Source of the DNA: Paludibacteraceae bacterium
GTDB lineage: Bacteria > Bacteroidota > Bacteroidia > Bacteroidales > Paludibacteraceae
Assembly (NCBI GenBank): GCA_024399545.1
Contig: JAKSNS010000013.1
Coordinates: 1 to 57,507, forward strand
Length of the DNA stretch: 57,507 nucleotides
Direction: 5' to 3'
In this document: in pieces, positions 8,767 through 18,028 of the stretch
Position numbering within the stretch: position 1 is the stretch's first letter
Layout of the letters: each line of letters opens with the position of its first letter
Notes under the pieces: generated by a model
The model's database searches: none
The model's input: the letters and a program-made list of their open reading frames with translations, nothing else
What the model was told of the DNA's origin: nothing
Translations under genes and position numbers: made by a program

Positions 8767-9536
8767 TTGCGACATTTTAGTTATTATATAGGCTCTTCGC
8801 TTTTTTAGATATACAAGGTTTGAGGTTAGCGCGACGGGCTTGCAAAGAAAATCACAGGATCTGTCCATCGGCTTTTTTGCACACAAACTGTACACAAAAT
8901 CATCGTAAGTATTTGTATTTTAATATTATTACGAACACTGTCATCTGTTTGCACTATCTCGTTTTCCTTAACCAACTCTGCTAACAAGCGAGAAACAGCA
9001 TACCTGTCTTTTTCTTGTAGTTTCAATAAAACTACGACCTCGCGATTATTGATTATGTAAAATTTGCTTTCTGTTTCAAGAAAATTGGTTCTGCCATGTT
9101 ATCGACAAAATCAGTTCTTTCCGTTTAGAGATAATGAAACAATAACTTAGGACGAAATATGTTGACTTGAACTAGATATTAACATGTGAAGAAAAAGTTT
9201 AGCAGGCTAAATAACTGATGAACAACATCAAAACTGCTGCAAGCCAAATGAAATCAAGCTTTCTTGAATTGCCGAAGTGAAGCCAACTTTCTTAATCGCA
9301 TCTCTTCTCGACAGTTCTGACGATTTAGACAATGACAGCCAACACTTTCCGAAGATTCGCCTTGGTCAATATTATTATGAAGCGGTAAGACTACACTGCA
9401 TTCAAATATCCCGAAAATTTGAAATGCTATTGCTAATTTTCCGACTTTTACAGCAAAAACATTTTGCCAATCAAGAAAAAGTTCGTAACTTTGCAACCGA
9501 TTTGAAAATCTCACACGACATGATAATAAAACGAAT
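8767..9536. other. decayed AT-rich region without a convincing gene
   Basis: Only short open stretches occur. One minus-strand frame, open from about 9100 to 8826 but lacking an ATG, reads like a helical fragment (EKDRYAVSRLLAELVKE) and may be a remnant of a lost gene. A plus-strand 93-codon ORF at 9277-9558 has an unremarkable composition and no recognised motif. No tRNA or recombinase was recognised. Confidence 0.5.
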
Positions 9537-9732
9537 GACAATCTTATTAGGAAAATAACCAATAATATATCTACCTTTTCCTGGAAAAGACAGCCGAAGA
9601 CTGCGAGATTCTGTGGGCGCAATCATTTGAGTACGCTGACAACAAAAACAGAAATATGTCTATGTTTATAGGACGATGTCTATCTTATTAGAAAAATAAT
9701 CAATAATCTGTCAACTTTTTCAGGAAAAGACA
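9537..9732 (+). repeat. pair of imperfect direct repeats, about 55 bp each
   Basis: The segment 9537-9592 recurs with scattered changes at 9680-9732. Both contain ATCTTATTAG, then AAAATAA, CAATAAT and GGAAAAGACA in the same order. The second copy directly abuts the left arm of the AATTGTAACC array. They suggest local duplication during assembly or decay of the mobile region. Confidence 0.65.
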
Positions 9733-9737
9733 AAGTG

Positions 9738-9860
9738 TATAGCAAATTTCTAATTGTAACCGTTTAATTGTAACCCACCACCTAACTCTTTGTCTATCAA
9801 TACCCATTCTTCTCAAATCTGCCAAAAATCAATTGTAACCAATTGTAACCAATTGTAACC
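9738..9860 (+). repeat. left arm of mirror-symmetric iteron array (5 x AATTGTAACC)
   Basis: Five perfect copies of AATTGTAACC start at 9752, 9766, 9831, 9841 and 9851. The last three are head-to-tail without gaps, and the first two are 14 bp apart. A 55-bp spacer (9776-9830) separates the two groups. The flank TATAGCAAATTTCT before the first copy is matched, with three mismatches, in the right arm. Confidence 0.9.
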
Positions 9861-10115
9861 GCCCGACTCACATAAAATATGCAAAATTTTGTAAATCCCA
9901 AAATCGACTTTCCTAAATTAACATTAGTTGCACAAAACTTAACTGCCCTTAAAAAAGACGTAGCCCAAACGAACCCCTAACGTAACTACGACTTAGCCCA
10001 AATCCAAAAAAACCCGATTTTAAATGTTAAATTTTCGCCTCTGATTTTTCCTCCGACACGTTTTTCCACTATTTTTCCTTCATCTTTGCCTGACTTTTCA
10101 TCATCTCTTTTTCAG
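9861..10115. other. 255-bp centre of the iteron array
   Basis: This stretch between the arms has no gene. It contains two TAGCCCAAA copies (from 9961 and from 9994) and a short inverted pair CGTAG (9959-9963) and CTACG (9986-9990). It also holds TTAACATT and AATGTTAA in opposite orientation. It is not itself symmetric about the midpoint of the arms, so only the arms form the inverted repeat. Confidence 0.6.
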
Positions 10116-10238
10116 GGTTACAATTGGTTACAATTGGTTACAATTAAATTTTGGCATCTTTGCCACACTCCCCCATTGTCACACAGACATTTAGTCCCCC
10201 GGTTACAATTAAACGGTTACAATTAGAAATCTCCTATA
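10116..10238 (-). repeat. right arm of mirror-symmetric iteron array (5 x GGTTACAATT)
   Basis: Five perfect reverse-orientation copies start at 10116, 10126, 10136, 10201 and 10215: three in tandem, a 55-bp spacer (10146-10200), then two 14 bp apart. Copy number, grouping and spacer length mirror the left arm exactly. The 55-bp spacers retain only partial similarity to each other as inverted sequences, while all ten repeat units are identical. Confidence 0.9.
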
Positions 10239-10278
10239 CCACTTCTTGAAAAAACACGAATTTTTTTGTGTCAACATC

Positions 10279-10310
10279 CTTGTCAGTCTCAGATAATTTC
10301 ATTACCTTTG
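10279..10310 (+). promoter_or_regulatory. promoter of the DUF3987-like gene
   Basis: A TTG (10280-10282) is followed after 20 bp by TACCTTTG at 10303-10310. It lies about 40 bp beyond the right iteron arm and about 90 bp before the ATG at 10400, so proteins bound to the array could influence it. Confidence 0.7.
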
Positions 10311-10399
10311 CACCGAGATTCATTAACCCTGCTTTTTTACCGGTAAAATCTTACGATTAACCGAGAGCAGGACATTGTTTAATTCAAAACATTAAATCT

Positions 10400-11692
10400 A
10401 TGTCCAAAAATTTCTTTGGCAGCGAGGCATCTACACAAAATTTCCCATTGATGCCAGCTCAACTCCCTTCGCTCATCTCTTTGCTGACGAAGAACGTCCC
10501 TGAATCCTGTCGCCCTGCCGTGGCAAATGCGGTCTTCCCCGCACTCGGAACGCTTGTCTCAGACGTGCGCTTTGACCTCATCGACGGCTCGCAGGACAAA
10601 GAGCCGAACTTCATGTGCGTCCTGATGGCGAAGCAGTCTTCCGGCAAGTCTGCCGTTAACGCACCGATCAAGTTCATCCTTGACCGCATTAACCAACGTG
10701 ACAAGGTCAACCGTCTCCGCGAGAAGGAGTGGCTCGCCGCAGTGAACTCGTGCAGTTCGCGTCAGGCCAAACCCGAACACCCAGACGACCTTGTCATCCA
10801 GATTCTCAGCGATGACATGACCAACGCCGCCTTCGTACGCCGCCTTGCTGATGCCCGTGGACGCTACATCTACACCAAGATGGACGAACTTGAGCTCCTC
10901 AACAACCTCCGTACCTCTGGCACCAAGGACGTTGGCAAAATCATCCGCCTCGCCTTTGACAATGCCGAGTATGGTCAGGAACGTGTCAGCTTCAATGCCG
11001 TAACCGACCGTGTGCCAGTGCGTTGGAACTGGAATGCCTCTGCCACTATCCAGAAGGGTATGGAGTTCTTCCACAGCCGTCTGGTGGATGGCACGCTCTC
11101 CCGCATCAACCTCTGCACAATCGTCCGTGAGCGTGGCGCAGAGTTCCGCTATCTGCCTTACGACCAGTCGTTTGCCGATAGCCTCAAACCGTTCCTCGAC
11201 AATCTTGAAAGCACCCATGGGCATCTCCAATGTGACGAGGCTTTCCGCATGGCTGAACGTCTCCATCGCAAATGTATGGACATCAGCCTCCAGTGCGACG
11301 ACCTTGTCACTGAGGAACTTGCCTCGCGTGCTGTCACTATTGCCCACATGAAGGCAATTGTCCTCTACATTGCCAACGGCTGTCGTTGGGATGAAAAAAT
11401 CGACCAGTTCTGCGAGTGGTCGCTCGACTATGACTTGGCATGCAAATGCCATTTCTTCGGCCGCCAGATTACCATCGAGCAGTCCAAAGAGATTATCCCA
11501 TCGCGCCCAGGACGCACCAATCTTCTCACTTACCTTCCTACCTCTTTCACGAAGCAGGATCTAATCAACTTTCGACTGAAAGTTGGACTGTCTGAAGATT
11601 GCGGTTCAATCCTAAAAGTCTGGACATACCGGAAGTACATTACCTACAACGAATCAACAGGATTCTACACACAACTGAGAAACTGTGCGTGA
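10400..11692 (+). CDS. DUF3987-like P-loop protein of a mobile element
   Basis: This 430-aa protein has a Walker A-like loop AKQSSGK83S84, with Ala instead of the first Gly, and a likely Walker B in YIYTKMDELELL near residue 160. The overall arrangement resembles the DUF3987 family, which occurs in Bacteroidetes mobile elements and is related to replicative primase-helicases. It lacks an N-terminal primase part, so it is either a short family member or truncated. It is preceded by its own promoter and the symmetric repeat array and followed by a strong terminator, so it is a single-gene unit. Its composition is much more GC-rich than the DNA just upstream. A replication-initiation or helicase-loading role at the array is inference. 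Confidence 0.65.
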   Translation: MSKNFFGSEASTQNFPLMPAQLPSLISLLTKNVPESCRPAVANAVFPALGTLVSDVRFDLIDGSQDKEPNFMCVLMAKQSSGKSAVNAPIKFILDRINQRDKVNRLREKEWLAAVNSCSSRQAKPEHPDDLVIQILSDDMTNAAFVRRLADARGRYIYTKMDELELLNNLRTSGTKDVGKIIRLAFDNAEYGQERVSFNAVTDRVPVRWNWNASATIQKGMEFFHSRLVDGTLSRINLCTIVRERGAEFRYLPYDQSFADSLKPFLDNLESTHGHLQCDEAFRMAERLHRKCMDISLQCDDLVTEELASRAVTIAHMKAIVLYIANGCRWDEKIDQFCEWSLDYDLACKCHFFGRQITIEQSKEIIPSRPGRTNLLTYLPTSFTKQDLINFRLKVGLSEDCGSILKVWTYRKYITYNESTGFYTQLRNCA

Positions 11693-11712
11693 TACCTTCT
11701 GATTCGTCCATA

Positions 11713-11743
11713 AAGTCCACGGCCACACACCGTGGACTTTTTT
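11713..11743 (+). terminator. intrinsic terminator of the DUF3987-like gene
   Basis: AAGTCCACGG at 11713-11722 pairs perfectly with CCGTGGACTT at 11730-11739 across a 7-nt loop, followed by a T-run. Confidence 0.9.
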
Positions 11744-11784
11744 GTATATAAAAACACAAAGAATGGAAATCACAACAGTTATGA

Positions 11785-11824
11785 AACAAAAAAGAGGACT
11801 TCCAAAACAATGGAAGTCCTCTTT
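11785..11824 (-). terminator. terminator of the ribosomal supercluster (after rplQ)
   Basis: A 14-bp perfect stem, AAAGAGGACTTCCA (11791-11804) with TGGAAGTCCTCTTT (11811-11824), lies 22 bp beyond the rplQ stop and is followed on the minus strand by a T-run. It faces the DUF3987-gene terminator some 50 bp away, so convergent transcription is well insulated. Confidence 0.9.
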
Positions 11825-11845
11825 CTATTGATGATTCCGACTGGA

Positions 11846-12316
11846 TTACTCAGCAGTAGGAGCCTCGGTTGCAGGAGTTTCTGCGGCAGGTGCAGCCGAT
11901 TTTTTGCTACGACGTGTACGTGTAGCCTTCTTGGCTGCCTTCTCCTTGAGCATGTTCTCATTGTAATCGACAAGCTCGATGATACACATCTCGGCAGCAT
12001 CGCCAAGACGGTAGCCTGTGCGGAGAATACGTGTGTAACCGCCTGGACGGTTAGCGATTTTCTGCGAAATCTCGCGGAAAAGCTCTGTGACAGCCTCCTT
12101 GCTCTGGAGTTTCTGGAACACCAGACGACGCGACTGTGTCGAGTCTATTTTTGCCTTAGTCAGAAGTGGCTCGACATAAATCTTAAGAGCCTTAGCCTTG
12201 GCTGTGGTCGTGCTGATGCGTTTGTGCAGAATGAGCGATGTGGCCATATTTGACAACATTGCGGCACGGTGAGCAGCAGTACGTCCCAAATGATTGAATT
12301 TACAATTATGTCTCAT
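11846..12316 (-). CDS. rplQ: 50S ribosomal protein L17
   Basis: The 156-aa product begins [20 protein letters not shown], the L17 signature, with the conserved GGYTRI segment in the middle. L17 lines the polypeptide exit side of the large subunit. Beyond about residue 125 is a low-complexity Ala/Lys then Ala/Glu/Thr-Pro tail, which extends the core as in other Bacteroidetes. It is the last gene of the alpha operon, six bases after rpoA. Confidence 0.98.
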   Translation of the reverse strand: MRHNCKFNHLGRTAAHRAAMLSNMATSLILHKRISTTTAKAKALKIYVEPLLTKAKIDSTQSRRLVFQKLQSKEAVTELFREISQKIANRPGGYTRILRTGYRLGDAAEMCIIELVDYNENMLKEKAAKKATRTRRSKKSAAPAAETPATEAPTAE

Positions 12317-12322
12317 TTTTAT

Positions 12323-13315
12323 TTACTCTTTATCAAGTTTGTATTTTGTAAGATCCATGCCGAACTGCAAGTTCAAGGAATCAAGTTTTGCGTCCAACTC
12401 GGTAAGTGACTTCTTACCGAAGTTACGGAACTTCAGCAACTCATTGCGGTTGATTTTGCAAAGTTCACCAAGAGTCTCGATGTCGGCAGCCTTCAAGCAA
12501 TTGAGGGCGCGGACTGAAAGGTCAAGGTCAACAAGTTTGGTTTTAAGCAGTTGACGCATGTGGAGGACTTCCTCGTTAAACTCCTCGACACCATTGTTGC
12601 CCTCAAGGTCAATCGCAATGCGCTCGTCGGAGAACAACATAAAGTGTTGGATAAGGATATGGGCAGCCTCTTTTAGTGCCTCCTTAGGATGAATAGACCC
12701 ATCGGTAGTAATCTCGATAATCAGGTTCTCGTAGTCAGTCTTCTGCTCGACACGATAAGGAAGGGAGGAATACTTGACGTTGCGAATTGGCGTGAAAATA
12801 GCATCGATTGGGATAACGCCAATCTCTGGGGTAACGTAAGGGTTCTCGTCGGCAGGCAAATAACCACGACCTTTGATTATGGTCATTTCCATATTGAAAG
12901 AAGCCGAAGGATCCATACGACAAATTACCAACTCAGGGTTCAAGACCTCGAAGTTCTGCATAGCGGCATTGAAATCGCCGGCACGAAGTTCTTCGCGACC
13001 ACTGACATTGATAGTAATCTTTTCCTCAGTGGCATCGTCAATGATACGTTTCAGACGAACCTGTTTGAGATTGAGGATGATATTGGTAACATCATCTATA
13101 ACGCCAGGAATAGTTGCAAACTCATGGTCAACGCCTTCGATTTTTATGCAAGAGATTGCAAAACCTTCGAGCGAGGAAAGCAAAATACGGCGCAAAGCAT
13201 TACCGATAGTAATACCAAAACCTGGTTCAAGCGGACGAAACTCGAATTTTCCGTAGAAGTCAGTCGCCTCAACCATGATTACCGTCTCTGGTTGTTGAAA
13301 TGCTAATATTGCCAT
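12323..13315 (-). CDS. rpoA: RNA polymerase alpha subunit
   Basis: At 330 aa it has normal length. The N-terminal dimerisation domain contains [13 protein letters not shown] near residue 40. The C-terminal domain (about 260-315) carries the helix-hairpin-helix core [20 protein letters not shown] used for UP-element and activator contact. It nucleates the polymerase and sits in its usual place between rpsD and rplQ. Confidence 0.99.
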   Translation of the reverse strand: MAILAFQQPETVIMVEATDFYGKFEFRPLEPGFGITIGNALRRILLSSLEGFAISCIKIEGVDHEFATIPGVIDDVTNIILNLKQVRLKRIIDDATEEKITINVSGREELRAGDFNAAMQNFEVLNPELVICRMDPSASFNMEMTIIKGRGYLPADENPYVTPEIGVIPIDAIFTPIRNVKYSSLPYRVEQKTDYENLIIEITTDGSIHPKEALKEAAHILIQHFMLFSDERIAIDLEGNNGVEEFNEEVLHMRQLLKTKLVDLDLSVRALNCLKAADIETLGELCKINRNELLKFRNFGKKSLTELDAKLDSLNLQFGMDLTKYKLDKE

Positions 13316-13326
13316 AGTTTCACTTA

Positions 13327-13932
13327 TTATTTTGAATACAACTCAACGATTAACTGCTCCTTGATGTTTTCTGGGATGTCAGCACGCTCAGGCATGTGAA
13401 GGTATTTGCCACACATCATATTCTCGTCCCATTCAATCCAAGGGTACTTGCTGTGGTTGAAGCCAGCCAAAGCGTCTGCGATGACAACCATAGATTTGTC
13501 GCGCTCGCGTACACCTACTACCTGTCCCTGTTTCAAGGTATATGAAGGGATGTTTACAACCTCGCCATCTACGACAATGTGACGATGGAGCACAAGCTGG
13601 CGTGCTGCTGGACGGGTTGGAGCGATACCGAGACGATAGACAACGTTGTCAAGACGCGATTCGAGCAACTGGAGAAGAATCTCACCAGTGACGCCCTTCT
13701 TGGTCTGTGCCTTCTCGAAGAGATTGCGGAACTGTTTCTCCAATACACCGTAAGTGTATTTAGCTTTCTGCTTCTCTTTCAACTGAGTACCGTACTCAGA
13801 TACTTTATGTTTACGTGAATTACCGTGCTGGCCTGGTGCATAGTTACGACGTGCCTGCGCTTTGTCTGGTCCGTAGATTGGCTCACCGAATCTGCGGGCG
13901 ATTCTTGTTTTTGGTCCTGTATATCTTGCCAT
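13327..13932 (-). CDS. rpsD: 30S ribosomal protein S4
   Basis: This 201-aa protein has an S4 RNA-binding domain from about residue 92 ([20 protein letters not shown]). The N-terminus ([20 protein letters not shown]) lacks the cysteine cluster of zinc-binding S4, so this is a zinc-free form. S4 is a primary 16S rRNA binder and in other bacteria represses the alpha operon; no S4 operator structure was identified here. Confidence 0.98.
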   Translation of the reverse strand: MARYTGPKTRIARRFGEPIYGPDKAQARRNYAPGQHGNSRKHKVSEYGTQLKEKQKAKYTYGVLEKQFRNLFEKAQTKKGVTGEILLQLLESRLDNVVYRLGIAPTRPAARQLVLHRHIVVDGEVVNIPSYTLKQGQVVGVRERDKSMVVIADALAGFNHSKYPWIEWDENMMCGKYLHMPERADIPENIKEQLIVELYSK

Positions 13933-13953
13933 TTTCTTTAATTTTAATATGAA

Positions 13954-14343
13954 TTATACACGACGACGTTTTGCAGGACGACATCCATTATGTGGAAGTG
14001 GTGTAACGTCGATAATCTCTGTCACTTCGATGCCGGCTCCGTTAACGGTACGGATGGCTGACTCACGTCCATTGCCTGGACCTTTCACGTAAGCCTTGAC
14101 TTTACGCAAACCAAGGTCGAAAGCAACTTTGGCGCAATCCTGGGCTGCCATCTGGGCTGCGTATGGTGTGTTCTTCTTTGAACCACGGAAACCCATCTTA
14201 CCAGCTGATGACCAAGAGATAACCTGACCCTCACCGTTTGAAATAGTTACAATGATGTTGTTGAAAGAAGAGTGTACGTGCAACTGGCCTACGCCGTCAA
14301 CTTTTACGACTCTTTTCTTTGCTGCTACTGTTTTCTTTGCCAT
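13954..14343 (-). CDS. rpsK: 30S ribosomal protein S11
   Basis: This 129-aa protein carries the hallmark core [17 protein letters not shown] and the conserved basic end [14 protein letters not shown]11 shapes the platform of the small subunit near the mRNA exit. It lies between rpsM and rpsD as in most bacteria. Confidence 0.98.
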   Translation of the reverse strand: MAKKTVAAKKRVVKVDGVGQLHVHSSFNNIIVTISNGEGQVISWSSAGKMGFRGSKKNTPYAAQMAAQDCAKVAFDLGLRKVKAYVKGPGNGRESAIRTVNGAGIEVTEIIDVTPLPHNGCRPAKRRRV

Positions 14344-14369
14344 GTCTAACTACAATTTTAAACAGTTAA

Positions 14370-14750
14370 TTACTTAGTTGCCTTTTTCTTGTTTGCAACT
14401 GTCTTCTTCTTACCCTTACGTGTACGAGCATTGTTCTTTGTGCTCTGTCCACGCAATGGCAAACCAAGACGATGACGAACTCCACGATAGCAACCGATAT
14501 CCATCAGTCGCTTGATGTTGAGCTGTGTCTCAGAACGAAGATCACCCTCAACCTTGTAGTTAGCACCAATGATTTCACGAATTTTTGCAGCCTGATCATC
14601 AGTCCAGTCCTGAACCTTGATGTCAAAATCCACACCTGCCTCGGTGAGAATCTTACGTGCGCTGCTACGACCTATTCCGTAGATATAAGTCAATCCGACT
14701 TCCCCACGTTTGTTCTGGGGCAAATCTACTCCGACGATTCTTATAGCCAT
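14370..14750 (-). CDS. rpsM: 30S ribosomal protein S13
   Basis: This 126-aa protein starts [20 protein letters not shown] and contains the helix-two-turn-helix part and [19 protein letters not shown], which contacts tRNA and the subunit bridge. It has the usual Lys-rich tail. It is the first S-protein gene after rpmJ. Confidence 0.98.
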   Translation of the reverse strand: MAIRIVGVDLPQNKRGEVGLTYIYGIGRSSARKILTEAGVDFDIKVQDWTDDQAAKIREIIGANYKVEGDLRSETQLNIKRLMDIGCYRGVRHRLGLPLRGQSTKNNARTRKGKKKTVANKKKATK

Positions 14751-14768
14751 AGTTTTTAATTAATTGGT

Positions 14769-14885
14769 TTAACCCTGACGCATTTTCATCTTAGGGTTCT
14801 TTTTGTTAATAACATACAGACGACCTTTCCTGCGAACTATCTTGCAGTCTTCGTTTCGTCTTTTGATGGAAGCTTTTACTTTCAT
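14769..14885 (-). CDS. rpmJ: 50S ribosomal protein L36, zinc-free form
   Basis: A 38-codon frame translates as [20 protein letters not shown], then [18 protein letters not shown]. Family length and the MRQG-type end identify L36. Only one cysteine remains of the zinc-binding CxxC/C/H set found in the standard form. It is placed between infA and rpsM, its typical position. Confidence 0.96.
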   Translation of the reverse strand: MKVKASIKRRNEDCKIVRRKGRLYVINKKNPKMKMRQG

Positions 14886-14972
14886 TTTATTAATGTTTTA
14901 TTAAGCACTGCGTTATCTCCCGTGGCATGGTCGATGTTTTTTCAGATGCCGCGAAAGAACCACTGAGCCATT

Positions 14973-15191
14973 TTATTTATATCTGAACGATATCCGACCT
15001 TTGGTAAGGTCGTATGGTGACATTTCCACACGCACCTTGTCTCCTGGCAGAATCTTAATATAGTGCATTCGCATCTTGCCAGAGATATGTGCGATGATTT
15101 GATGACCGTTCTCCAGTTCGACCCTGAACATTGCATTTGACAGAGCCTCTACTATTGTACCGTCAATCTCGATGTCAGCTTGTTTTGCCAT
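14973..15191 (-). CDS. infA: translation initiation factor IF-1
   Basis: This 72-aa single OB-fold protein has the family pattern [21 protein letters not shown] and [22 protein letters not shown]-1 occupies the A site during initiation. It is 17 bp after map and 87 bp before rpmJ. Confidence 0.98.
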   Translation of the reverse strand: MAKQADIEIDGTIVEALSNAMFRVELENGHQIIAHISGKMRMHYIKILPGDKVRVEMSPYDLTKGRISFRYK

Positions 15192-15208
15192 AAGGTATTT
15201 ATTGATAG

Positions 15209-16000
15209 TTAAAATTCTCTTCCCATCTCACTGAGGACAGACTCAATAATCGAGAAGTCTGATAATATATCCGATTTTCCCCGACGGACAGCCACGGCAT
15301 TCTCAAAATGCGCCGAAGGTTTACGGTCTTTTGCCCAGGTACTCCATCCGTCACGTCCAAACATAAGTTCTTTACGACCCATGTTTATCATTGGCTCTAT
15401 ACAGATAGTCATACCCTCTTTGAGCATAACGCCAGAACCTCGTTTGCCGAAATTCGGAACACCAGGTGCCTCGTGCATCACACGGCCGACACCATGACCT
15501 TCCATCTCGCGAACCACAGAATAGCCACGTTCCTCGCAATAGGACTGCACCGCATGACCGATGTCTCCAATCCTGTTGCCCTCGACGGCTTTCTCAATTC
15601 CCTTGAACAACGACTCCTTTGTAGTCTGTAGCAGACGCTTCACATCGTCGGAAATCTCGCCGACAGCGAAAGTGTAGGCTGAATCGCCAACGAAACCTTT
15701 CATAAACGTACCGCAATCGACCGAAATGATGTCGCCGTCTTTCAGCACCACCTTGTCGGACGGTATTCCGTGCACCACCTGCTCGTTGACAGACGCGCAG
15801 ATGGATGCTGGAAAACCATTATAACCTTTGAATGCAGGAGTCGCTCCATTGTCTCGGATAAACTCTTCTGCTATCCTATCGAGTTCAGCTGTCGTGACTC
15901 CCGGTTTGATATGTTTAGAAACCTCAGCGAGGGTTTTGCAAACCAGGATATTGTTCTCACGGAGAAGTTCAATCTCCTCAGCTGTCTTCAAATATATCAT
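15209..16000 (-). CDS. map: methionine aminopeptidase, type I
   Basis: The 263-aa pita-bread enzyme removes N-terminal Met from nascent proteins. The metal ligands are visible in order: D in SVDCGT, D in FVGDSAYT, H in EGHGVGR, E in CIEPM and E in HFENAVAV. There is no N-terminal extension. Its position between secY and infA is the common arrangement. Confidence 0.98.
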   Translation of the reverse strand: MIYLKTAEEIELLRENNILVCKTLAEVSKHIKPGVTTAELDRIAEEFIRDNGATPAFKGYNGFPASICASVNEQVVHGIPSDKVVLKDGDIISVDCGTFMKGFVGDSAYTFAVGEISDDVKRLLQTTKESLFKGIEKAVEGNRIGDIGHAVQSYCEERGYSVVREMEGHGVGRVMHEAPGVPNFGKRGSGVMLKEGMTICIEPMINMGRKELMFGRDGWSTWAKDRKPSAHFENAVAVRRGKSDILSDFSIIESVLSEMGREF

Positions 16001-16009
16001 CGCAACAAA

Positions 16010-17350
16010 TCAATATGCAGCCATTGAACCTGTACGGCCTTTGATTCTACCAGACTGCATGAGACCATCACAGTGACGCATGAGCAAGTAACTCTCAATC
16101 TGCTGGAGGGTATCCAGAACAACACCTACGAGGATGAGCAAAGAGGTACCACCATAGAACTGTGCAAACTCACGTGTGATGCCAAGAAGACTTGCGAAAG
16201 CAGGCATGATGGCAACAATAGCCAAGAAGATAGAACCTGGCAAGGTGATGCGAGACATGATGGTATCAATGTAATGCGCAGTCTGCTTACCTGGTTTCAC
16301 ACCAGGGATGAAGCCGTTGTTCTGCTGGATGGATTCTGCCATCTGGGTAGGATTGATGGTAATTGCAGTATAGAAGTAGGTAAACAGGATGATGAGCAGT
16401 GCAAACACAATGTTGTACCAAACGCCATTGTTGTCCATGAAAGCGTGCATAAAACCACTGTTGAATTTATCAGGGTTGAAGCCAGCGAACATGATTGGCA
16501 ACATCATGATGGCCTGGGCAAAAATGATAGGCATCACACCTGCCGCATTAACCTTGAGAGGAATGTACTGACGGACACCACCGTACTGACGGTTACCCAC
16601 GACACGCTTCGCATACTGTACTGGAACCTTGCGGGTACCCTGCACGAGAAGGATAGAAGCTGCGATGACAAGGAGGAGAATGACAACCTCAGCAAGCAAC
16701 ATAATGAGACCGCCTCCTGCGTCGCCAAGACGGGAAGCGAACTCCTTCATGAAAGCTCCTGGGAAACGGGCGATGATACCAATCATGATAAGCATGGAGA
16801 TACCATTACCAATTCCACGGTCAGTCATACGCTCACCAAGCCACATCACAAACATAGAACCTGCGCAAAGGATGAGTGTCGAAGAGAAAGAGAACCAGAA
16901 ACCATCAGGCATAGAGGCACCTGCATATCTCATCTGCACATTGAGGTTGACAAGGTAGGAAGGACCTTGGAACAAAAGGATTGCCACGGTCAGATACCTT
17001 GTCCAGCGGTTAATCTTGTTACGGCCACTCTCGCCCTCCATCTGCATTTTCTTGAAATATGGAATTGCGATTGCCAGCAGCTGCATGACAATAGATGCCG
17101 AGATATATGGCATGATACCAAGCGCAAAGATAGACGCATTGGAGAATGCACCACCCGAGAACATATCAAGCAATGACATAAGGCCACCGGCTGTCTGTTC
17201 CTGCAGGTGTGTCAGCGCCTGGGGATCAATACCTGGCAATACGACGAAAGAGCCGAAACGGTAAATCAGGATAAAGAGTAAGGTATATCCCAACTTAACG
17301 CGGAGTTCCTGTATCCTCCAGATATTTTTCAGTGTCTCTATAAATTTCAT
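16010..17350 (-). CDS. secY: Sec translocon channel subunit SecY
   Basis: The 446-aa polytopic membrane protein has about ten hydrophobic segments and the conserved MPYISASIVMQLL in TM2 and GQYG/VRQYIPLKVN-type cytoplasmic loops. It forms the protein-conducting channel with SecE and SecG, which are not in this window. It lies between rplO and map, with its start six bases from the rplO stop. Confidence 0.98.
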   Translation of the reverse strand: MKFIETLKNIWRIQELRVKLGYTLLFILIYRFGSFVVLPGIDPQALTHLQEQTAGGLMSLLDMFSGGAFSNASIFALGIMPYISASIVMQLLAIAIPYFKKMQMEGESGRNKINRWTRYLTVAILLFQGPSYLVNLNVQMRYAGASMPDGFWFSFSSTLILCAGSMFVMWLGERMTDRGIGNGISMLIMIGIIARFPGAFMKEFASRLGDAGGGLIMLLAEVVILLLVIAASILLVQGTRKVPVQYAKRVVGNRQYGGVRQYIPLKVNAAGVMPIIFAQAIMMLPIMFAGFNPDKFNSGFMHAFMDNNGVWYNIVFALLIILFTYFYTAITINPTQMAESIQQNNGFIPGVKPGKQTAHYIDTIMSRITLPGSIFLAIVAIMPAFASLLGITREFAQFYGGTSLLILVGVVLDTLQQIESYLLMRHCDGLMQSGRIKGRTGSMAAY

Positions 17351-17355
17351 TGTGT

Positions 17356-17802
17356 TTAGAGTTTAATCACGCTACCACCAACGGCAGTGATTGCTGCCTC
17401 TGCCGATTTAGAGAATGCGTGTGCAGTTACTTCGAGTTTAATAGTAAGTTCACCGTTGCCAAGGATTTTCACGAGCTGGTTCTTGCGAATCATACCACAC
17501 TGGATAAGTGTAGGCACGTCAATCTTCTCGAAACCCTTAGACTCAGCGAGGCTCTGAAGCGTAGAGATGTTGATTCCCTTGTATTCAGTATGGGTCAACG
17601 GATGGAAACCGAACTTAGGCAAACGACGCTGCAATGGCATCTGTCCACCCTCAAAACCGATTTTACGCTTGTAACCTGAACGGGACTTGGCACCCTTATG
17701 ACCACGGGTAGAAGTTCCGCCCTTGCCTGAGCCTGGGCCACGGCCGATGCGTTTATCGTCCTTGTTGGAACCAGCGGCAGGTGTTATATTAGACAAATTC
17801 AT
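17356..17802 (-). CDS. rplO: 50S ribosomal protein L15
   Basis: The 148-aa product has the Gly/Lys-rich N-terminal extension [20 protein letters not shown] and the [17 protein letters not shown] signature. L15 binds 23S rRNA late in assembly. It comes after rpmD in the spc operon. Confidence 0.98.
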   Translation of the reverse strand: MNLSNITPAAGSNKDDKRIGRGPGSGKGGTSTRGHKGAKSRSGYKRKIGFEGGQMPLQRRLPKFGFHPLTHTEYKGINISTLQSLAESKGFEKIDVPTLIQCGMIRKNQLVKILGNGELTIKLEVTAHAFSKSAEAAITAVGGSVIKL

Positions 17803-17828
17803 AATGTTACTAAAATTAATGGTTCGAC

Positions 17829-18005
17829 TTATCTGATTACCTTAACCAAGTGTTTAACAACCTCGACCATACCCATGATTGCTGGGGTATCCTCGTGTTC
17901 TACGACCTGGTTCATTTTGTGAAGGCCAAGGGCATCAAGAGTACGTTTCTGGTTCTTCATACACTTGATGCGGCTTCTTACTTGCTGTATTTTTATTGTA
18001 GCCAT
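17829..18005 (-). CDS. rpmD: 50S ribosomal protein L30
   Basis: A 58-codon frame starts [20 protein letters not shown] and includes the typical [13 protein letters not shown]. The length and the position between rpsE and rplO settle the identity. Confidence 0.96.
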   Translation of the reverse strand: MATIKIQQVRSRIKCMKNQKRTLDALGLHKMNQVVEHEDTPAIMGMVEVVKHLVKVIR

Positions 18006-18028
18006 ATTCGTACTATACTTTAATTGGT

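Noticed and set aside
8674-8895. 73-codon minus-strand ORF overlapping the 8715-8746 promoter
   Set aside because: It runs across the promoter and palindromes, has no family match and looks like chance AT-rich open sequence.
8826-9100. Open minus-strand frame containing EKDRYAVSRLLAELVKE
   Set aside because: It has only a TTG start and an irregular end; possibly a gene remnant, but there is not enough evidence to call a gene or a named pseudogene.
9277-9558. 93-codon plus-strand ORF in the decayed region
   Set aside because: No recognisable motif, promoter or neighbour support; an opposing ORF of similar length on the other strand suggests chance.
9752-10224. CRISPR array
   Set aside because: Units are only 10 bp, partly without spacers and in opposite orientation in the two arms; no cas genes nearby.
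10559-11452. 297-codon minus-strand ORF opposite the DUF3987-like gene
   Set aside because: Antisense shadow of a GC-rich gene; composition is dictated by the plus-strand codons.
16073-17176. 367-codon plus-strand ORF opposite secY
   Set aside because: Mirror of secY codons, rich in His, Thr and Cys; no start signal or homology.
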